A DNA stretch of 50,001 bases from an uncultured Microcaldota archaeon (GTDB taxonomy: Archaea; Micrarchaeota; Micrarchaeia; Anstonellales; Bilamarchaeaceae): NCBI GenBank assembly GCA_903828955.1, contig CAIKOA010000033.1, positions 1 to 50,001 of the forward strand, written 5' to 3'. Under the pieces are notes generated by a model. It made no database searches and was not told the origin of the DNA. It saw nothing but the letters and a program-made list of their open reading frames with translations. Numbering within the stretch: position 1 is the stretch's first letter; every line of letters begins with the position of its first letter. Positions 1 through 7,715 of the stretch are shown piece by piece. A program made the position numbers and the translations under genes.

Positions 1-15
1 CTCGTGGAAGGTTGT

Positions 16-38
16 GCGCCGCCGTTAGGCGGCGGCGC
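16..38. other. GC-rich hairpin near left edge
   Basis: A perfect 9-bp stem (GCGCCGCCG at 16-24, CGGCGGCGC at 30-38) encloses a TTAGG loop. A T-rich stretch follows from position 51. It may be the end or terminator of a transcript that begins outside the window. No tRNA or rRNA signature is visible here, so what it belongs to is unknown. Confidence 0.45.
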
Positions 39-53
39 GCCCGCTACCGGTTC

Positions 54-62
54 TTTTTATAA
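54..62 (+). promoter_or_regulatory. TATA-like element for candidate small RNA
   Basis: TTTTTATAA is centred about 22-26 nt upstream of the first base of the long inverted repeat at 80. That spacing matches the archaeal TATA-to-start distance seen repeatedly elsewhere in this window. Confidence 0.4.
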
Positions 63-79
63 TCCAAAAAATAGAATAA

Positions 80-151
80 GAGGTCAATTCAGCTGCGGCA
101 TGAATGCCGCAAGATTTCTTGACCTCAACAAAACATTAATATTATCTTTTT
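80..151 (+). ncRNA. Candidate structured small RNA
   Basis: The outer arms GAGGTCAA (80-87) and TTGACCTC (119-126) are perfectly complementary. Inside lies a second perfect stem, TGCGGCAT (94-101) with ATGCCGCA (104-111). Internal-loop strands of 6 and 7 nt separate the two stems. A TATA-like box precedes it and a T-run (147-151) follows, so it looks like a self-standing transcription unit rather than part of the rps13 leader. The two stems around an asymmetric pocket, with AACAAAACA just 3' of the lower stem, resemble an archaeal H/ACA guide RNA, but no clear kink-turn is visible and the family assignment is inference. It could instead be a terminator or attenuator for an upstream gene. Confidence 0.35.
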
Positions 152-203
152 GTGTGGATTTGGGGCTTCACGTCGGAGCCGTCTTCGGGCGCTGAAAAGC
201 AGG

Positions 204-211
204 TTTAAAAA
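204..211 (+). promoter_or_regulatory. TATA-like element of the rps13 operon
   Basis: TTTAAAAA lies about 90 nt before the rps13 start codon. A start near 232-236 would leave a leader of about 60 nt ending in a GGTGGT ribosome site directly before ATG. The other genes of the operon are tightly spaced, so this is the likely promoter for all of them. Confidence 0.45.
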
Positions 212-297
212 CATTTCTGGGGCATAATACTCTAACCTTACACGGTCTTTTGTGTAAAACGTTTCTTACTGTAGAGACTGTGTTCACGGTGGTATGA

Positions 298-1032
298 ATG
301 GCTAAAGTTTCAAAGAAAGAAAAAAAGGAGACTAAAGATGCCGAGAAAGCGGCATCGGTAGATGAATCGGTGCACGGCGGAAAGAAGGGTGGAAAGGAAG
401 CCGGCATAGATAAGACAGCGAAAGCGGCGAAGAAGGCCGCGGTTGCGGCTACCGAAGAAGGGCTACGTGGAATAGTCCGCCTTGCGGGAAAGGATGTCCG
501 GGGAGGGCTCCGCCTGAAGAGGGCGCTCACCCATGTGCGCGGAATCGGGCACTCGCTCAGCGGTCCGGTCGCAGACATTCTTTCAAGGGAACTCAGCCTT
601 TCACCGGATGTGAAGGTGGGGTCTTTTTCTGATGAGCAGATTGAGAAAATCGACGCGGTTTTGAACTCATTGCATAACTACAAAGATATTCCGGAGTATA
701 TGCTGAACAGGCGCAAAGACAAGGATTCCGGAAAGAACCTCCACATAATCATGAACGACCTTGAATTCGCAAACAGGCAGGATGTCGAGGGAGAAAAGAA
801 GATGTACACCTGGAAGGGGTACAGGCACGCTTATGGCCAGAAGGTAAGGGGCCAAAAGACGAGGAACACCGGAAGGACCGGAATGTCGCTGGGAGTACTC
901 AGAAAGACCATCCTTGCAGCCGGAGCGGCGGCAAAGGCGGCTGAAGGGGGAAGGGGCGGCGGTGCAGGAGCACCTGCAGCGGCGGCATCCCCGGCAGCAG
1001 CGGCGGCAAAGCCCGCGGCGGAGAAGAAATAG
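298..1032 (+). CDS. rps13: 30S ribosomal protein S13p with long N- and C-terminal extensions
   Basis: Small-subunit head protein that contacts P-site tRNA and the 50S bridge. The S13 core spans about residues 55-200: a LRGIVRLAGKDVRGG start, the helix-two-turn-helix RALTHVRGIG, and a basic tail with RGQKTRNTGRTG. At 244 aa it is much longer than the usual archaeal S13 of about 150. The excess is a Lys/Ala/Glu-rich N-terminus (about 50 residues) and an Ala/Gly/Pro tail after about residue 205. The ATG follows GGTGGT closely. It is first gene of a tight rps13-rps4-rps11-rpo3 operon, the standard archaeal order. Function is certain; the role of the extensions is unknown. Confidence 0.97.
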   Translation: MAKVSKKEKKETKDAEKAASVDESVHGGKKGGKEAGIDKTAKAAKKAAVAATEEGLRGIVRLAGKDVRGGLRLKRALTHVRGIGHSLSGPVADILSRELSLSPDVKVGSFSDEQIEKIDAVLNSLHNYKDIPEYMLNRRKDKDSGKNLHIIMNDLEFANRQDVEGEKKMYTWKGYRHAYGQKVRGQKTRNTGRTGMSLGVLRKTILAAGAAAKAAEGGRGGGAGAPAAAASPAAAAAKPAAEKK

Positions 1033-1040
1033 GTGATTGA

Positions 1041-1661
1041 GTGGGAGACCCAAGAAGATTCAGCAATAAATACGAGCGCCCGAAAAGGCTCTGGGAAATG
1101 TCCAGGCTCAAGGAAGAGAAAGGCCTGAAGGCGGAATACGGCCTGCGAAGCATGAGGGAGCTTTGGGGAATGGGCCAGAACCTTAAGAAAGCAAGGCGTG
1201 AGGCAAGGAGGCTCCAGTCAGTCACAGAGGAAGAACGCTCAAAGAGGCTTCCTGAATTGATGGCGAAATTGAATAAGCTCGGAATCATTAGCAAGGAGGC
1301 GAAGCTGGAAGATGTGCTCTCGCTTACCGTGCGTGACGTTCTTGAGCGAAGGCTCCAGACCAGGGTATGCAAAAGGGGAATCGCAAAGAGCATGGCGCAA
1401 GCGAGGCAGCTTATTACACATGGATTCATTGCGGTGGATGGAAGGAAAGTGAGTTCTCCGAGCTACCTGGTGAAGGCAAGCGAAGAGGAGAAGATTTCCC
1501 TCTATAAGAACATTGATTTGAGCATTTCTGAGAAAGCCGCAGTGCCTGAGAAGAAAGAGGCAAAGCCCAAGGAAGAAGGCGCTGAGGAAGATGCAGAAGA
1601 GAAGGTTGAGGCGCCAAAGGAGCTCGACCTCCCGCTAGCAGCGGAAAAAGTGGTTGAGTAA
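1041..1661 (+). CDS. rps4: 30S ribosomal protein S4p
   Basis: Primary 16S rRNA-binding protein that nucleates small-subunit assembly. It starts with GTG, preceded by AGGTGA that overlaps the rps13 stop; the first residues GDPRRFSNKYERPKRLW are typical archaeal/eukaryal S4/S9. An S4 RNA-binding domain lies around residues 105-165 (LERRLQTRVCKRGIAKS, ARQLITHGFIAVDGRKV). The last 40 residues form an acidic Lys/Glu/Ala-rich tail, echoing the tails on S13 and S11. Length (206 aa) is slightly above the archaeal norm. It lies 8 nt after rps13 and is evidently cotranscribed. Confidence 0.96.
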   Translation: MGDPRRFSNKYERPKRLWEMSRLKEEKGLKAEYGLRSMRELWGMGQNLKKARREARRLQSVTEEERSKRLPELMAKLNKLGIISKEAKLEDVLSLTVRDVLERRLQTRVCKRGIAKSMAQARQLITHGFIAVDGRKVSSPSYLVKASEEEKISLYKNIDLSISEKAAVPEKKEAKPKEEGAEEDAEEKVEAPKELDLPLAAEKVVE

Positions 1662-1673
1662 AAGGTGTATTGA

Positions 1674-2159
1674 ATGGCTGAAGAAAAGAAGGTTGAGGAA
1701 AAGGTTGAGAAGGCTGCGGAAGCAAAGGTGGAAAGCGCGCCTGCTCCTGAGGCTGCCCCTGTTGAAAAGAAGAAGAAGGGGAGGCTTGCGGTGGTGCACG
1801 TCTACTCTTCAAAGAATGATACGATTATTACGGCAACCGATGTAAGCGGCGCGGAAACGCTCGCCTGGTGCAGCGGAGGCATGGTCGTGAAGGCTTCGAG
1901 GGAAGAAGGAAGGCCTTATGCGGCAATGCAGGCTGCGCAGAAGGTTGTGAATGAGCTCAAGGAGAAAGGAGTGGATACAGTTCACATTAAAATCAGGGCA
2001 CCCGGGGGAAACGGCTCAAAGACGCCTGGCTCCGGCGCGCAGGCAGTGGTAAGAACCATTGCGCGCATGAAGGTGCGAGTCGGAAGAATAGAGGACGTGA
2101 CTCCGATACCTACGGACTCCATGAGAAGGGCAGGAGGAAGAAGGGGAAGGAGGGTGTGA
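1674..2159 (+). CDS. rps11: 30S ribosomal protein S11p
   Basis: Platform protein of the small subunit near the mRNA exit and E site. The conserved core runs from about residue 38 ([16 protein letters not shown]) through [17 protein letters not shown] to the basic end [11 protein letters not shown]. An added N-terminal segment of about 35 residues is rich in Lys, Glu, Ala and Pro. It has an AAGGTG ribosome site and lies 12 nt after rps4. All three ribosomal proteins of this operon carry low-complexity charged or alanine-rich extensions, which is unusual as a set. Confidence 0.97.
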   Translation: MAEEKKVEEKVEKAAEAKVESAPAPEAAPVEKKKKGRLAVVHVYSSKNDTIITATDVSGAETLAWCSGGMVVKASREEGRPYAAMQAAQKVVNELKEKGVDTVHIKIRAPGGNGSKTPGSGAQAVVRTIARMKVRVGRIEDVTPIPTDSMRRAGGRRGRRV

Positions 2160-2163
2160 CCTG

Positions 2164-2748
2164 ATGAAAGCAGAGCTTGTTGACTGGAAAGGGAATAAGC
2201 TTTCTTTTAAAGTCGAGGATGTGGACATCCCAATCCTTAATGCGGTGCGCAGGTATTCGATGGCGAGAGTGCCCGTCTTGGCGGTGGAAAGGATGACCAT
2301 CTACGAGAACAACTCTTCGATGTTTGATGAATATATCTCGCACAGGGTGGGGCTTATTCCGATAACTACGCCTTCAGGGATTGCGGCTGAGGCAGAGGTT
2401 AGTTTCTCGCTTGATGCTTCGGGCCCGAAAGTAGTTTATTCGGGAGAAATGAAGAGCAAGGACGGCGAAGTTGCGGCTGCGCGGGAAAAAATCCCCATAA
2501 TTACGCTCTTTGAAGGGCAAAACCTGCGCTTTGAAGGGACTGCAAAGGTCGGGACCGGGAAGAAGCACGCGAAGTTCCAGGCGGGGATCGCCGCATATGG
2601 CGAAGAGGAAGGGAAGAAGGGCGGGCTCATTTTCAAGGCTGAAAGCTTCTACCAGATGACTCCGAAAGAGATGCTTGTGCGCGGATGCAAGCAGATGGAA
2701 AGTGACCTGGAAGACCTTGCGAAGTCCGTGAAGAAGGCAACGAAATAA
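2164..2748 (+). CDS. rpo3: DNA-directed RNA polymerase subunit D (Rpo3), without Fe-S domain
   Basis: Archaeal counterpart of bacterial alpha and eukaryotic Rpb3; it pairs with Rpo11 to start RNA polymerase assembly. Recognisable segments are NAVRRYSMARVPVLAVERM and SHRVGLIPI near the N-terminus and HAKFQAGIAAY in the C-terminal part. At 194 aa it is shorter than subunits of about 260 aa that carry a ferredoxin-like Fe-S domain. Only one cysteine is present, near the C-terminus, so no cluster can be bound. It begins 4 nt after rps11. In many archaea L18e-L13-S9 follow; here taw1 follows, so the ancestral cluster is broken. Confidence 0.95.
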   Translation: MKAELVDWKGNKLSFKVEDVDIPILNAVRRYSMARVPVLAVERMTIYENNSSMFDEYISHRVGLIPITTPSGIAAEAEVSFSLDASGPKVVYSGEMKSKDGEVAAAREKIPIITLFEGQNLRFEGTAKVGTGKKHAKFQAGIAAYGEEEGKKGGLIFKAESFYQMTPKEMLVRGCKQMESDLEDLAKSVKKATK

Positions 2749-2761
2749 TTTTGTGGTTTTT

Positions 2762-3793
2762 ATGGAGAGCCCCCGGAAAAATGAGGGGGAACCCTCTTCT
2801 TCTTTTTGCTTTAGTTCGCAAGTGCGAGCGGAATTTTTGAAAAAACAATATGGGTTAGTGGGCAGGCATTCTGCTGTGCAGATTTGCGGCTGGACTAAGA
2901 AGATGCTGCGCGGAAAAGGGACCTGCTATAAGAATAAATTTTATGGGATTGAGACGCATACCTGCGCGCAGATGAGCCCTTCTGCAGCGTGGTGCTCACA
3001 GAACTGCATATTTTGCTGGAGGCCGATGGAGTGGATGGAGTTTCCTTCTTCTGGAATTCTGGAAGTGGATTCTCCGGAATTTATTATTGAGAAAACTGTT
3101 GAGCAGCGCAGAAGGCTTTTCAGCGGGCTGGGAGGTGCTGCGGATTCGAACGTTCCTATGTTCAGGGATGCATTCAATAGATTTCCTGCGCACTGGGCGA
3201 TAAGCCTTTCGGGGGAGCCCACGATTTATCCGAAATTGCCAGAATTAATTGGGCTGCTGAAGAAGAATCCTGCGGTGAAATCCGTATTTCTTGTGAGCAA
3301 TGGGCAGGAGCCGGAAATGCTTTTGAAATTGAAAAAAGAAAAGGCGCTGCCCACACAACTGTATATTTCGGTGGATGCGGCGGATAAGGAAACCTATTTT
3401 GCGGTGAACGTGCCGGTGTACCCAGACGGGTGGGAGAGGCTCAATAGAACTCTGGAAATTCTTGCGGGCCTTCCTTGCAGGCGCGTGCTCAGGTTTACTG
3501 TAATTGCTGGGATTAATGATAAGGAAGAAATGCTTCCGCTCTATGGGAAACTGTTTGAGAAAAGCGGGGCGGATTTCATTGAGGTGAAGGCATATATGCA
3601 TCTTGGGTATTCGCGCAAGAGGCTGGGCAGGGAGAATATGCCTGCGCACAAATCCGTTAAGGAATTGAGTTTGAAATTGCTGGAATTTTTGCCTGGTTTT
3701 GAGTTTGAGGATGAGGATGCCGCTTCCAGGATCGTGCTTCTTAGGAATAGGAAGGGCAAGTATGCGAATATCATCAAAAGTGTTGAGGGTTAG
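2762..3793 (+). CDS. taw1: tRNA-Phe 4-demethylwyosine synthase Taw1/TYW1
   Basis: Radical-SAM enzyme that condenses N1-methylguanosine-37 of tRNA-Phe with carbons from pyruvate to make the tricyclic wyosine core. The CX3CX2C radical-SAM motif is CSQNCIFC. Three further cysteines precede it at a 13/13 residue spacing (CGWTKK, CYKNKF, CAQMSP), the same arrangement described for the second cluster of the Methanocaldococcus enzyme. SLSGEPTIYPKLPEL is the conserved GEPT-type element. ATG at 2762 is preferred; an in-frame GTG at 2753 would add three residues, and neither has a clear ribosome site. It follows rpo3 by 13 nt. Confidence 0.95.
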   Translation: MESPRKNEGEPSSSFCFSSQVRAEFLKKQYGLVGRHSAVQICGWTKKMLRGKGTCYKNKFYGIETHTCAQMSPSAAWCSQNCIFCWRPMEWMEFPSSGILEVDSPEFIIEKTVEQRRRLFSGLGGAADSNVPMFRDAFNRFPAHWAISLSGEPTIYPKLPELIGLLKKNPAVKSVFLVSNGQEPEMLLKLKKEKALPTQLYISVDAADKETYFAVNVPVYPDGWERLNRTLEILAGLPCRRVLRFTVIAGINDKEEMLPLYGKLFEKSGADFIEVKAYMHLGYSRKRLGRENMPAHKSVKELSLKLLEFLPGFEFEDEDAASRIVLLRNRKGKYANIIKSVEG

Positions 3794-3800
3794 AGTAATC

Positions 3801-3808
3801 TTTTTAAG
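3801..3808 (+). promoter_or_regulatory. TATA-like element, leaderless promoter
   Basis: TTTTTAAG is centred 27 nt before the ATG at 3832, and no ribosome site is present. Transcription should start at or next to the start codon. Confidence 0.6.
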
Positions 3809-3831
3809 CATTTTAGTCCATAATAGAACAC

Positions 3832-4626
3832 ATGCAAGAAAGGGGCATGCGCAATGTCCGAATAGAATACCTGGACCAATCAGGGAAGCCGATCAGGGAG
3901 AGGAATGCCTCCCTGAAAAAGAATAGGATAGATGCGCCAAAGAAGAGCTGGGCGTTCAGGCATCCTTTAGTTTCTGCTCTTCTGTTGGGCGGAGCGATTA
4001 GTTTTTCCGCGGTTTTGCTTAATTCTAATTGTGAAGGGAGTGGGGGGAAGCCTGAGAAAACGCTCAGGCAGAAGAGCCCGGAGGAAAAAGTCAGGGCGGA
4101 GAGGGAGAGGAAGCTGAGGGAGCAGATAAAGAGGATAAGGAAAACGATCGAGGTCCAGAAGAAGCTAATTCATAGCGGCTGGTATGAGAAGATGCGGGTT
4201 TCGCGCGCAGATGAGGAACAGGCTGAGGAGGATGCTTTTGTGGTGAGGATTGATAGGGAAAATAAACAGGGGCTTCTTGACCTTCTTTCTGAGCAGAACA
4301 GGGCAATCGCGGGATTGCAGGAAGAGCAGCGCGAGAAGGGGACGGACAGCGAAGAGACGAACGATGAGATAGCGGCTGCGGAGAGAATGGAGAGTATTGT
4401 GCAGGACAGGCTGAACGAGATGGAAATCGAGGAGACCGGGCTTCTGGATAAGAGTGTGGGAGAGCTTGAGTTGATTCTTTCAGAGCTGGATTCCGTTCTA
4501 AGCGAGGAGGATAACTTGGCTGTGAGATTCGACGAGTACATGTATGCGGTGGAGCAGAGGACGCTGATTGCAAAGGCTATTGAAGAAAAGAAATTCTGGG
4601 ACAGCGTCCTGACGCCTTCGGGTTAA
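3832..4626 (+). CDS. Single-TM coiled-coil protein, unknown function
   Basis: Not recognised. A basic N-terminal segment of about 42 residues precedes one hydrophobic helix (about 45-65, PLVSALLLGGAISFSAVLL), followed by about 195 residues of highly charged, Glu/Lys/Arg-rich helical sequence expected to form a coiled coil. Positive charge before the helix suggests a cytoplasmic N-terminus and an external C-terminal part. One cysteine (NCEGSGG) directly follows the membrane helix. The leaderless promoter fixes the start. It is convergent with purP: its stop codon directly abuts the purP stop codon with no base between them. Confidence 0.8.
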   Translation: MQERGMRNVRIEYLDQSGKPIRERNASLKKNRIDAPKKSWAFRHPLVSALLLGGAISFSAVLLNSNCEGSGGKPEKTLRQKSPEEKVRAERERKLREQIKRIRKTIEVQKKLIHSGWYEKMRVSRADEEQAEEDAFVVRIDRENKQGLLDLLSEQNRAIAGLQEEQREKGTDSEETNDEIAAAERMESIVQDRLNEMEIEETGLLDKSVGELELILSELDSVLSEEDNLAVRFDEYMYAVEQRTLIAKAIEEKKFWDSVLTPSG

Positions 4627-5703
4627 TCAGGAAGTAACCTTTTCAAGTTCTTTTCCTTTTTCCGCTTCCTTTATTTCGATTGCAAGCCTTCTTCCGAAGC
4701 TTACGGGTTCCCGGTATAGGTAAGAGGAATACGGGGTGAATCTGGTGCCCGGGGAACCCGGCATGCGGAAGGAAACATCGAAAACTACAAATCTTTCCTT
4801 GCCGTCTTTTTCCTCGATTGCGCCCTGCAAGGCGAAGGGACCAATCAGGCCTTTTGGATAGAATTTCTTTACGGTTTCCACGAAGCGTTCTCCTGCTTCG
4901 ATTCCAGTCTGCAGGAGGGATTCCCTCATTGTGCATGAGATGTGCCCGGCTTCTATCGTAGTGAAGCGCCTATATTTGAGAACCTCCATCTGCTGGGGGG
5001 CGGGGAGGCGGAGAAGGCCATCTATATTTGTCTGCCTTCTTGTATCTATTCCTAAGAGCTCGAGTTCATCGTGGAGCGGGGAATAGAAGAAATTGAAGTT
5101 GAATTGCGCGCCTAAAATGAATTCCTCTATGCGGGCGGATTTGAGGTCTTCTTCCTTGATTATGCCTTCCTTGAGCATTTTCTGGGATTTCTCCTGGTAG
5201 TCCGCATAGGAATTTGCGAAGAAGAAGGCGCGCTCATATGAGCGCTTTGCCTCCTGCACTTTTACGAGCGTGAGTGTGTTTATTTCCTGGGGCTTGAAGG
5301 TTTGCGGGATGTCGATTCCCGCCTTTTCAAGAAGGAAATACTGGTTGTTTTTTGCGGTGCGCTCTTCTGCGCGCAGAAGGAATTTATTTCCGAACACTGG
5401 CACTTTGAATTTGGTTTCTATGTTATCGTAGCCTACGTAAACGGAGAAGGAGCGGTTGGGGATAAAGATGGAGTCTTTCAGCTTTTCCTGGGTTTCCGGA
5501 TTGATTATTTCGGAAAATTTATTCAGGAGGAGGACTTCATCCACAACTCCTATTTCCTTCTTGCCGCGCTTGCGGGTCTTGTAGTGCTTGGAGTAGGTAA
5601 TGTCGCGGCCTTTCTGGCAGACAACAAGAGATTTGTAGCCTTCGGCTTTTGCGCCTTCGGAAACATCTAGAGCGGAGTGGCTTCCCAAAGTGGATATGAA
5701 CAT
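4627..5703 (-). CDS. purP: 5-formaminoimidazole-4-carboxamide ribonucleotide synthetase PurP
   Basis: ATP-grasp enzyme that uses ATP and formate to convert AICAR to FAICAR, the archaeal replacement for the PurH transformylase in purine synthesis. Recognised from the N-terminal TLGSHSALDVSEGAKAEGY, IPNRSFSVYVGYDN and VPVFGNKFLLRAEERT, with the C-terminal FALQGAIEEKDG and PGSPGTRFTPYSSYLYREP. Length of 358 aa is normal. AGGTGA lies 5-6 nt before the ATG and a TATA-like element (CTTTTATT on this strand) lies at 5740-5747. No other purine gene is nearby. Its presence argues that the organism makes purines rather than only scavenging them. Confidence 0.95.
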   Translation of the reverse strand: MFISTLGSHSALDVSEGAKAEGYKSLVVCQKGRDITYSKHYKTRKRGKKEIGVVDEVLLLNKFSEIINPETQEKLKDSIFIPNRSFSVYVGYDNIETKFKVPVFGNKFLLRAEERTAKNNQYFLLEKAGIDIPQTFKPQEINTLTLVKVQEAKRSYERAFFFANSYADYQEKSQKMLKEGIIKEEDLKSARIEEFILGAQFNFNFFYSPLHDELELLGIDTRRQTNIDGLLRLPAPQQMEVLKYRRFTTIEAGHISCTMRESLLQTGIEAGERFVETVKKFYPKGLIGPFALQGAIEEKDGKERFVVFDVSFRMPGSPGTRFTPYSSYLYREPVSFGRRLAIEIKEAEKGKELEKVTS

Positions 5704-5739
5704 ATTTTCACCTTTTTTGGGTTAATGTGCATGATTAGA

Positions 5740-5747
5740 AATAAAAG
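5740..5747 (-). promoter_or_regulatory. TATA-like element of purP
   Basis: On the minus strand this reads CTTTTATT, about 40 nt before the ATG. A start near 5717 would leave a short leader containing the AGGTGA ribosome site. Confidence 0.35.
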
Positions 5748-5928
5748 AGTTGGGGATTGGGGGTTTTCGAAAGGGCAAGATGGTTCTGGAGGAATTATGC
5801 AAGAGCGGCAAAGAAATGTGCGAACGCGAACAGTTATGGGGGGTTGCTTGGGGTGAAGACCTTTAGGGGGCGCTCCCCCTGAAGGGCTCTGTAACCATGG
5901 TTACATAAAAATTGAGTATGCCGGTACG

Positions 5929-5936
5929 TTTATAAA
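5929..5936 (+). promoter_or_regulatory. TATA-like element, leaderless promoter
   Basis: TTTATAAA is centred about 27 nt before the ATG at 5960, with no ribosome site between. The palindrome 5891-5904 lies 25 nt upstream of it. Confidence 0.65.
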
Positions 5937-5959
5937 GATTTATACACTAAATACAACTT

Positions 5960-6376
5960 ATGGACACTCAAACTCGTGAATTAAAAACAGGTGGAAAAGC
6001 AGGGGCTCCCGAGAGAAAAGAGAAGTGGAGCAGGTGGAAAGAGAGCATATTATCGAACAGGATTTTTCTGAGTGCGGCAGTTGCAACGGTCTTGATTTCG
6101 ATGGGGTCTGCTGTTTACGTTGGCAACAGGTTTAATCCAGCAAAGTGTGCACAGACCACGCAAGAAATGAGGGCCTTGGCAGAAAAATCCGATAATCTCA
6201 GCCATAATTTCAGCGGCACATTGGAAGCATTGCAAAAAGGCTATATTTCGGATGCTAATGCTACAGATGAGTTCCTCCAGATAATCTCAGAGAAACAAAA
6301 TGTGGATGCGAACCTTCGCGATAAGATTATGCAATGGAGAATGCAGTGCTCTGGGCGGGAGAAGCCTACTCAGTGA
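5960..6376 (+). CDS. Small single-TM protein, unknown function
   Basis: Not recognised. The 138 residues comprise a charged cytoplasmic segment of about 34 residues, one hydrophobic helix (about 35-55, FLSAAVATVLISMGSAVYVG) and a short helical outer domain with two cysteines (AKCAQ and MQCSG) that could form a disulfide. The strong leaderless promoter fixes the ATG. Its last 11 bp overlap the 3' end of convergent cca. It resembles the 3832 product only in overall plan (basic tail, one TM, helical outer part). Confidence 0.75.
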   Translation: MDTQTRELKTGGKAGAPERKEKWSRWKESILSNRIFLSAAVATVLISMGSAVYVGNRFNPAKCAQTTQEMRALAEKSDNLSHNFSGTLEALQKGYISDANATDEFLQIISEKQNVDANLRDKIMQWRMQCSGREKPTQ

Positions 6377-7685
6377 AGCAGCGCACCCTGAAATACTCTT
6401 CCAGACCTTCCGGGAATCTGGAAAGAATCTCTTTCTTATTCAGGAGTTTAGATTTCGAAAGGAACGGCTGGATGTGCGAAGGGAAATCCTTCCTCTTCTT
6501 CAAATCCTTGAATGCGAGCGTGATGTTCCAGAGCGAACGCTTTCCCTTTGCGCAGACCCTTCCCTCTTCCACAAAATAGGGGCCCTTGTGGCTTTTCTTG
6601 AACGCAAGGACGTGCTTTTTGTGCTCTTGCGGAGGCCCGCGGAAAACCTGGGTTTTTGAAAGAATTGGTGCTTTTAATTCCAGGAGAACTACGCATTCTT
6701 TTCCACTTGAATATGGATAAACCCCGAAAACCTCGAACTCATGGTGCTTAAGGAAGATGGAAATCTGCGAGGAGAACCTCCAGAGCTGGCCCCAGAAAAC
6801 GTCGTCCACCACATCTGTGGGCTTCCTGAAAGAGAGCCCGAAGAATTCCCTCCCTTCCGCGTGTGCAGAGAGCTCCTTTTTGCCCTTTTTGAGGGGGAAA
6901 AAGAAGGTTTCAGAGGGGCGGCGGGTGAATTCGCGCGCAATGCTTCTGAGGCGGACTAAGTTCTCCACTGGTATTATTGCTGCGACGTTCCTGGTCCGGT
7001 CTACCGGGTCGATTACGACCAAGGGCGCATTAAACTCCGGCACTTCGTGGGGGTTTTCGTAATGTTCCGCAGGGTCAAACACAATGGGAAACTCCCACCT
7101 TGAAATCTCTGCAATGAAATTCTCAAAACTCTTATATTGGATAATCGTCAATTCGCAAAGATAGCCGGAAAATCCCTTTGTTTTTATTTCCGCGCCATAT
7201 AGGAGGTTGGCTTTGAGGAACTGCTTCAGGAGGCGCACATCGGAGCGCTTGCTTTCCGGGAGGTTCTTGAGCACGAACCCGGTGTGCAGTTGCGAACGGT
7301 CCACCGCGGATTTTATCTTCTCCCCGAATTTCATTTCGTAGGAGGGGACGATGTCCAATTTCTTCCCATAAAAATAGATGCTGAGGTAAGGATGCTCTGC
7401 AAACCTTTCCTCGAATTTTCCCTTTGGAAATGCCTTTTTGGAGGCTTTCTTCACCTCCTCGAACATATCCTCCTTAGTGTATTCATGGGGGAAGATCGCA
7501 AAGAGGTCGATGTCGGATGCTCCGGAAAGGAATGTGCCCTTTGCGACCGAGCCTGCAAGCATCATCCTGACCCCTTTTGGGAGCTGCCGCTGGAGCAGGG
7601 AAAGCGCTTTTCCAGCAAAGGAATTCATTTCCGCCTCCTCTTTTTTAGAAGGGGAAATTTTAGCCAAGATTGGCGAAAAATCCAT
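6366..7685 (-). CDS. cca: CCA-adding enzyme (archaeal class I tRNA nucleotidyltransferase)
   Basis: Adds or repairs the 3' CCA of tRNAs without a nucleic-acid template. The nucleotidyltransferase core shows GSVAKGTFLSGASDIDLF with the metal-binding pair D58/D60, and a third acidic residue is expected in KKLDIVPSYEM. FDPAEHYENPHEV and VVIDPVDRTRNVAA are typical of the archaeal enzyme. Length of 439 aa is normal. A TATA-like box at 7708-7715 sits 27 nt before the ATG with no ribosome site, so the mRNA is probably leaderless. The 3' end overlaps the convergent gene at 5960-6376. Confidence 0.96.
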   Translation of the reverse strand: MDFSPILAKISPSKKEEAEMNSFAGKALSLLQRQLPKGVRMMLAGSVAKGTFLSGASDIDLFAIFPHEYTKEDMFEEVKKASKKAFPKGKFEERFAEHPYLSIYFYGKKLDIVPSYEMKFGEKIKSAVDRSQLHTGFVLKNLPESKRSDVRLLKQFLKANLLYGAEIKTKGFSGYLCELTIIQYKSFENFIAEISRWEFPIVFDPAEHYENPHEVPEFNAPLVVIDPVDRTRNVAAIIPVENLVRLRSIAREFTRRPSETFFFPLKKGKKELSAHAEGREFFGLSFRKPTDVVDDVFWGQLWRFSSQISIFLKHHEFEVFGVYPYSSGKECVVLLELKAPILSKTQVFRGPPQEHKKHVLAFKKSHKGPYFVEEGRVCAKGKRSLWNITLAFKDLKKRKDFPSHIQPFLSKSKLLNKKEILSRFPEGLEEYFRVRCFTE

Positions 7686-7707
7686 AATGATAGGTAGGAA
7701 AACAAGC

Positions 7708-7715
7708 TTTTTTAA
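7708..7715 (-). promoter_or_regulatory. TATA-like element of cca, leaderless
   Basis: TTAAAAAA on the minus strand, centred 27 nt before the cca start codon. Confidence 0.55.

Larger units (their letters stand above)
5704..5959. other. Divergent intergenic region with hairpin and 14-bp palindrome
   Basis: This 256-bp space separates divergent purP and the gene at 5960. A perfect hairpin AGGGGG-CGCT-CCCCCT lies at 5865-5880, and a perfect 14-bp palindrome GTAACCATGGTTAC at 5891-5904, just upstream of the TATA element at 5929-5936. No open reading frame with support is present. The palindrome is placed where an archaeal activator or repressor would act on the rightward gene; this is inference. 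Confidence 0.5.

Noticed and set aside
4-195. Short open frame at the left edge
   Set aside because: It crosses the GC hairpin, a TATA-like box and the nested inverted repeats, and encodes no recognisable protein.
899-1429. Minus-strand open frames opposite the ribosomal protein genes
   Set aside because: They mirror the GC-biased codons of rps13 and rps4 and have no ribosome site, promoter or recognisable domain.
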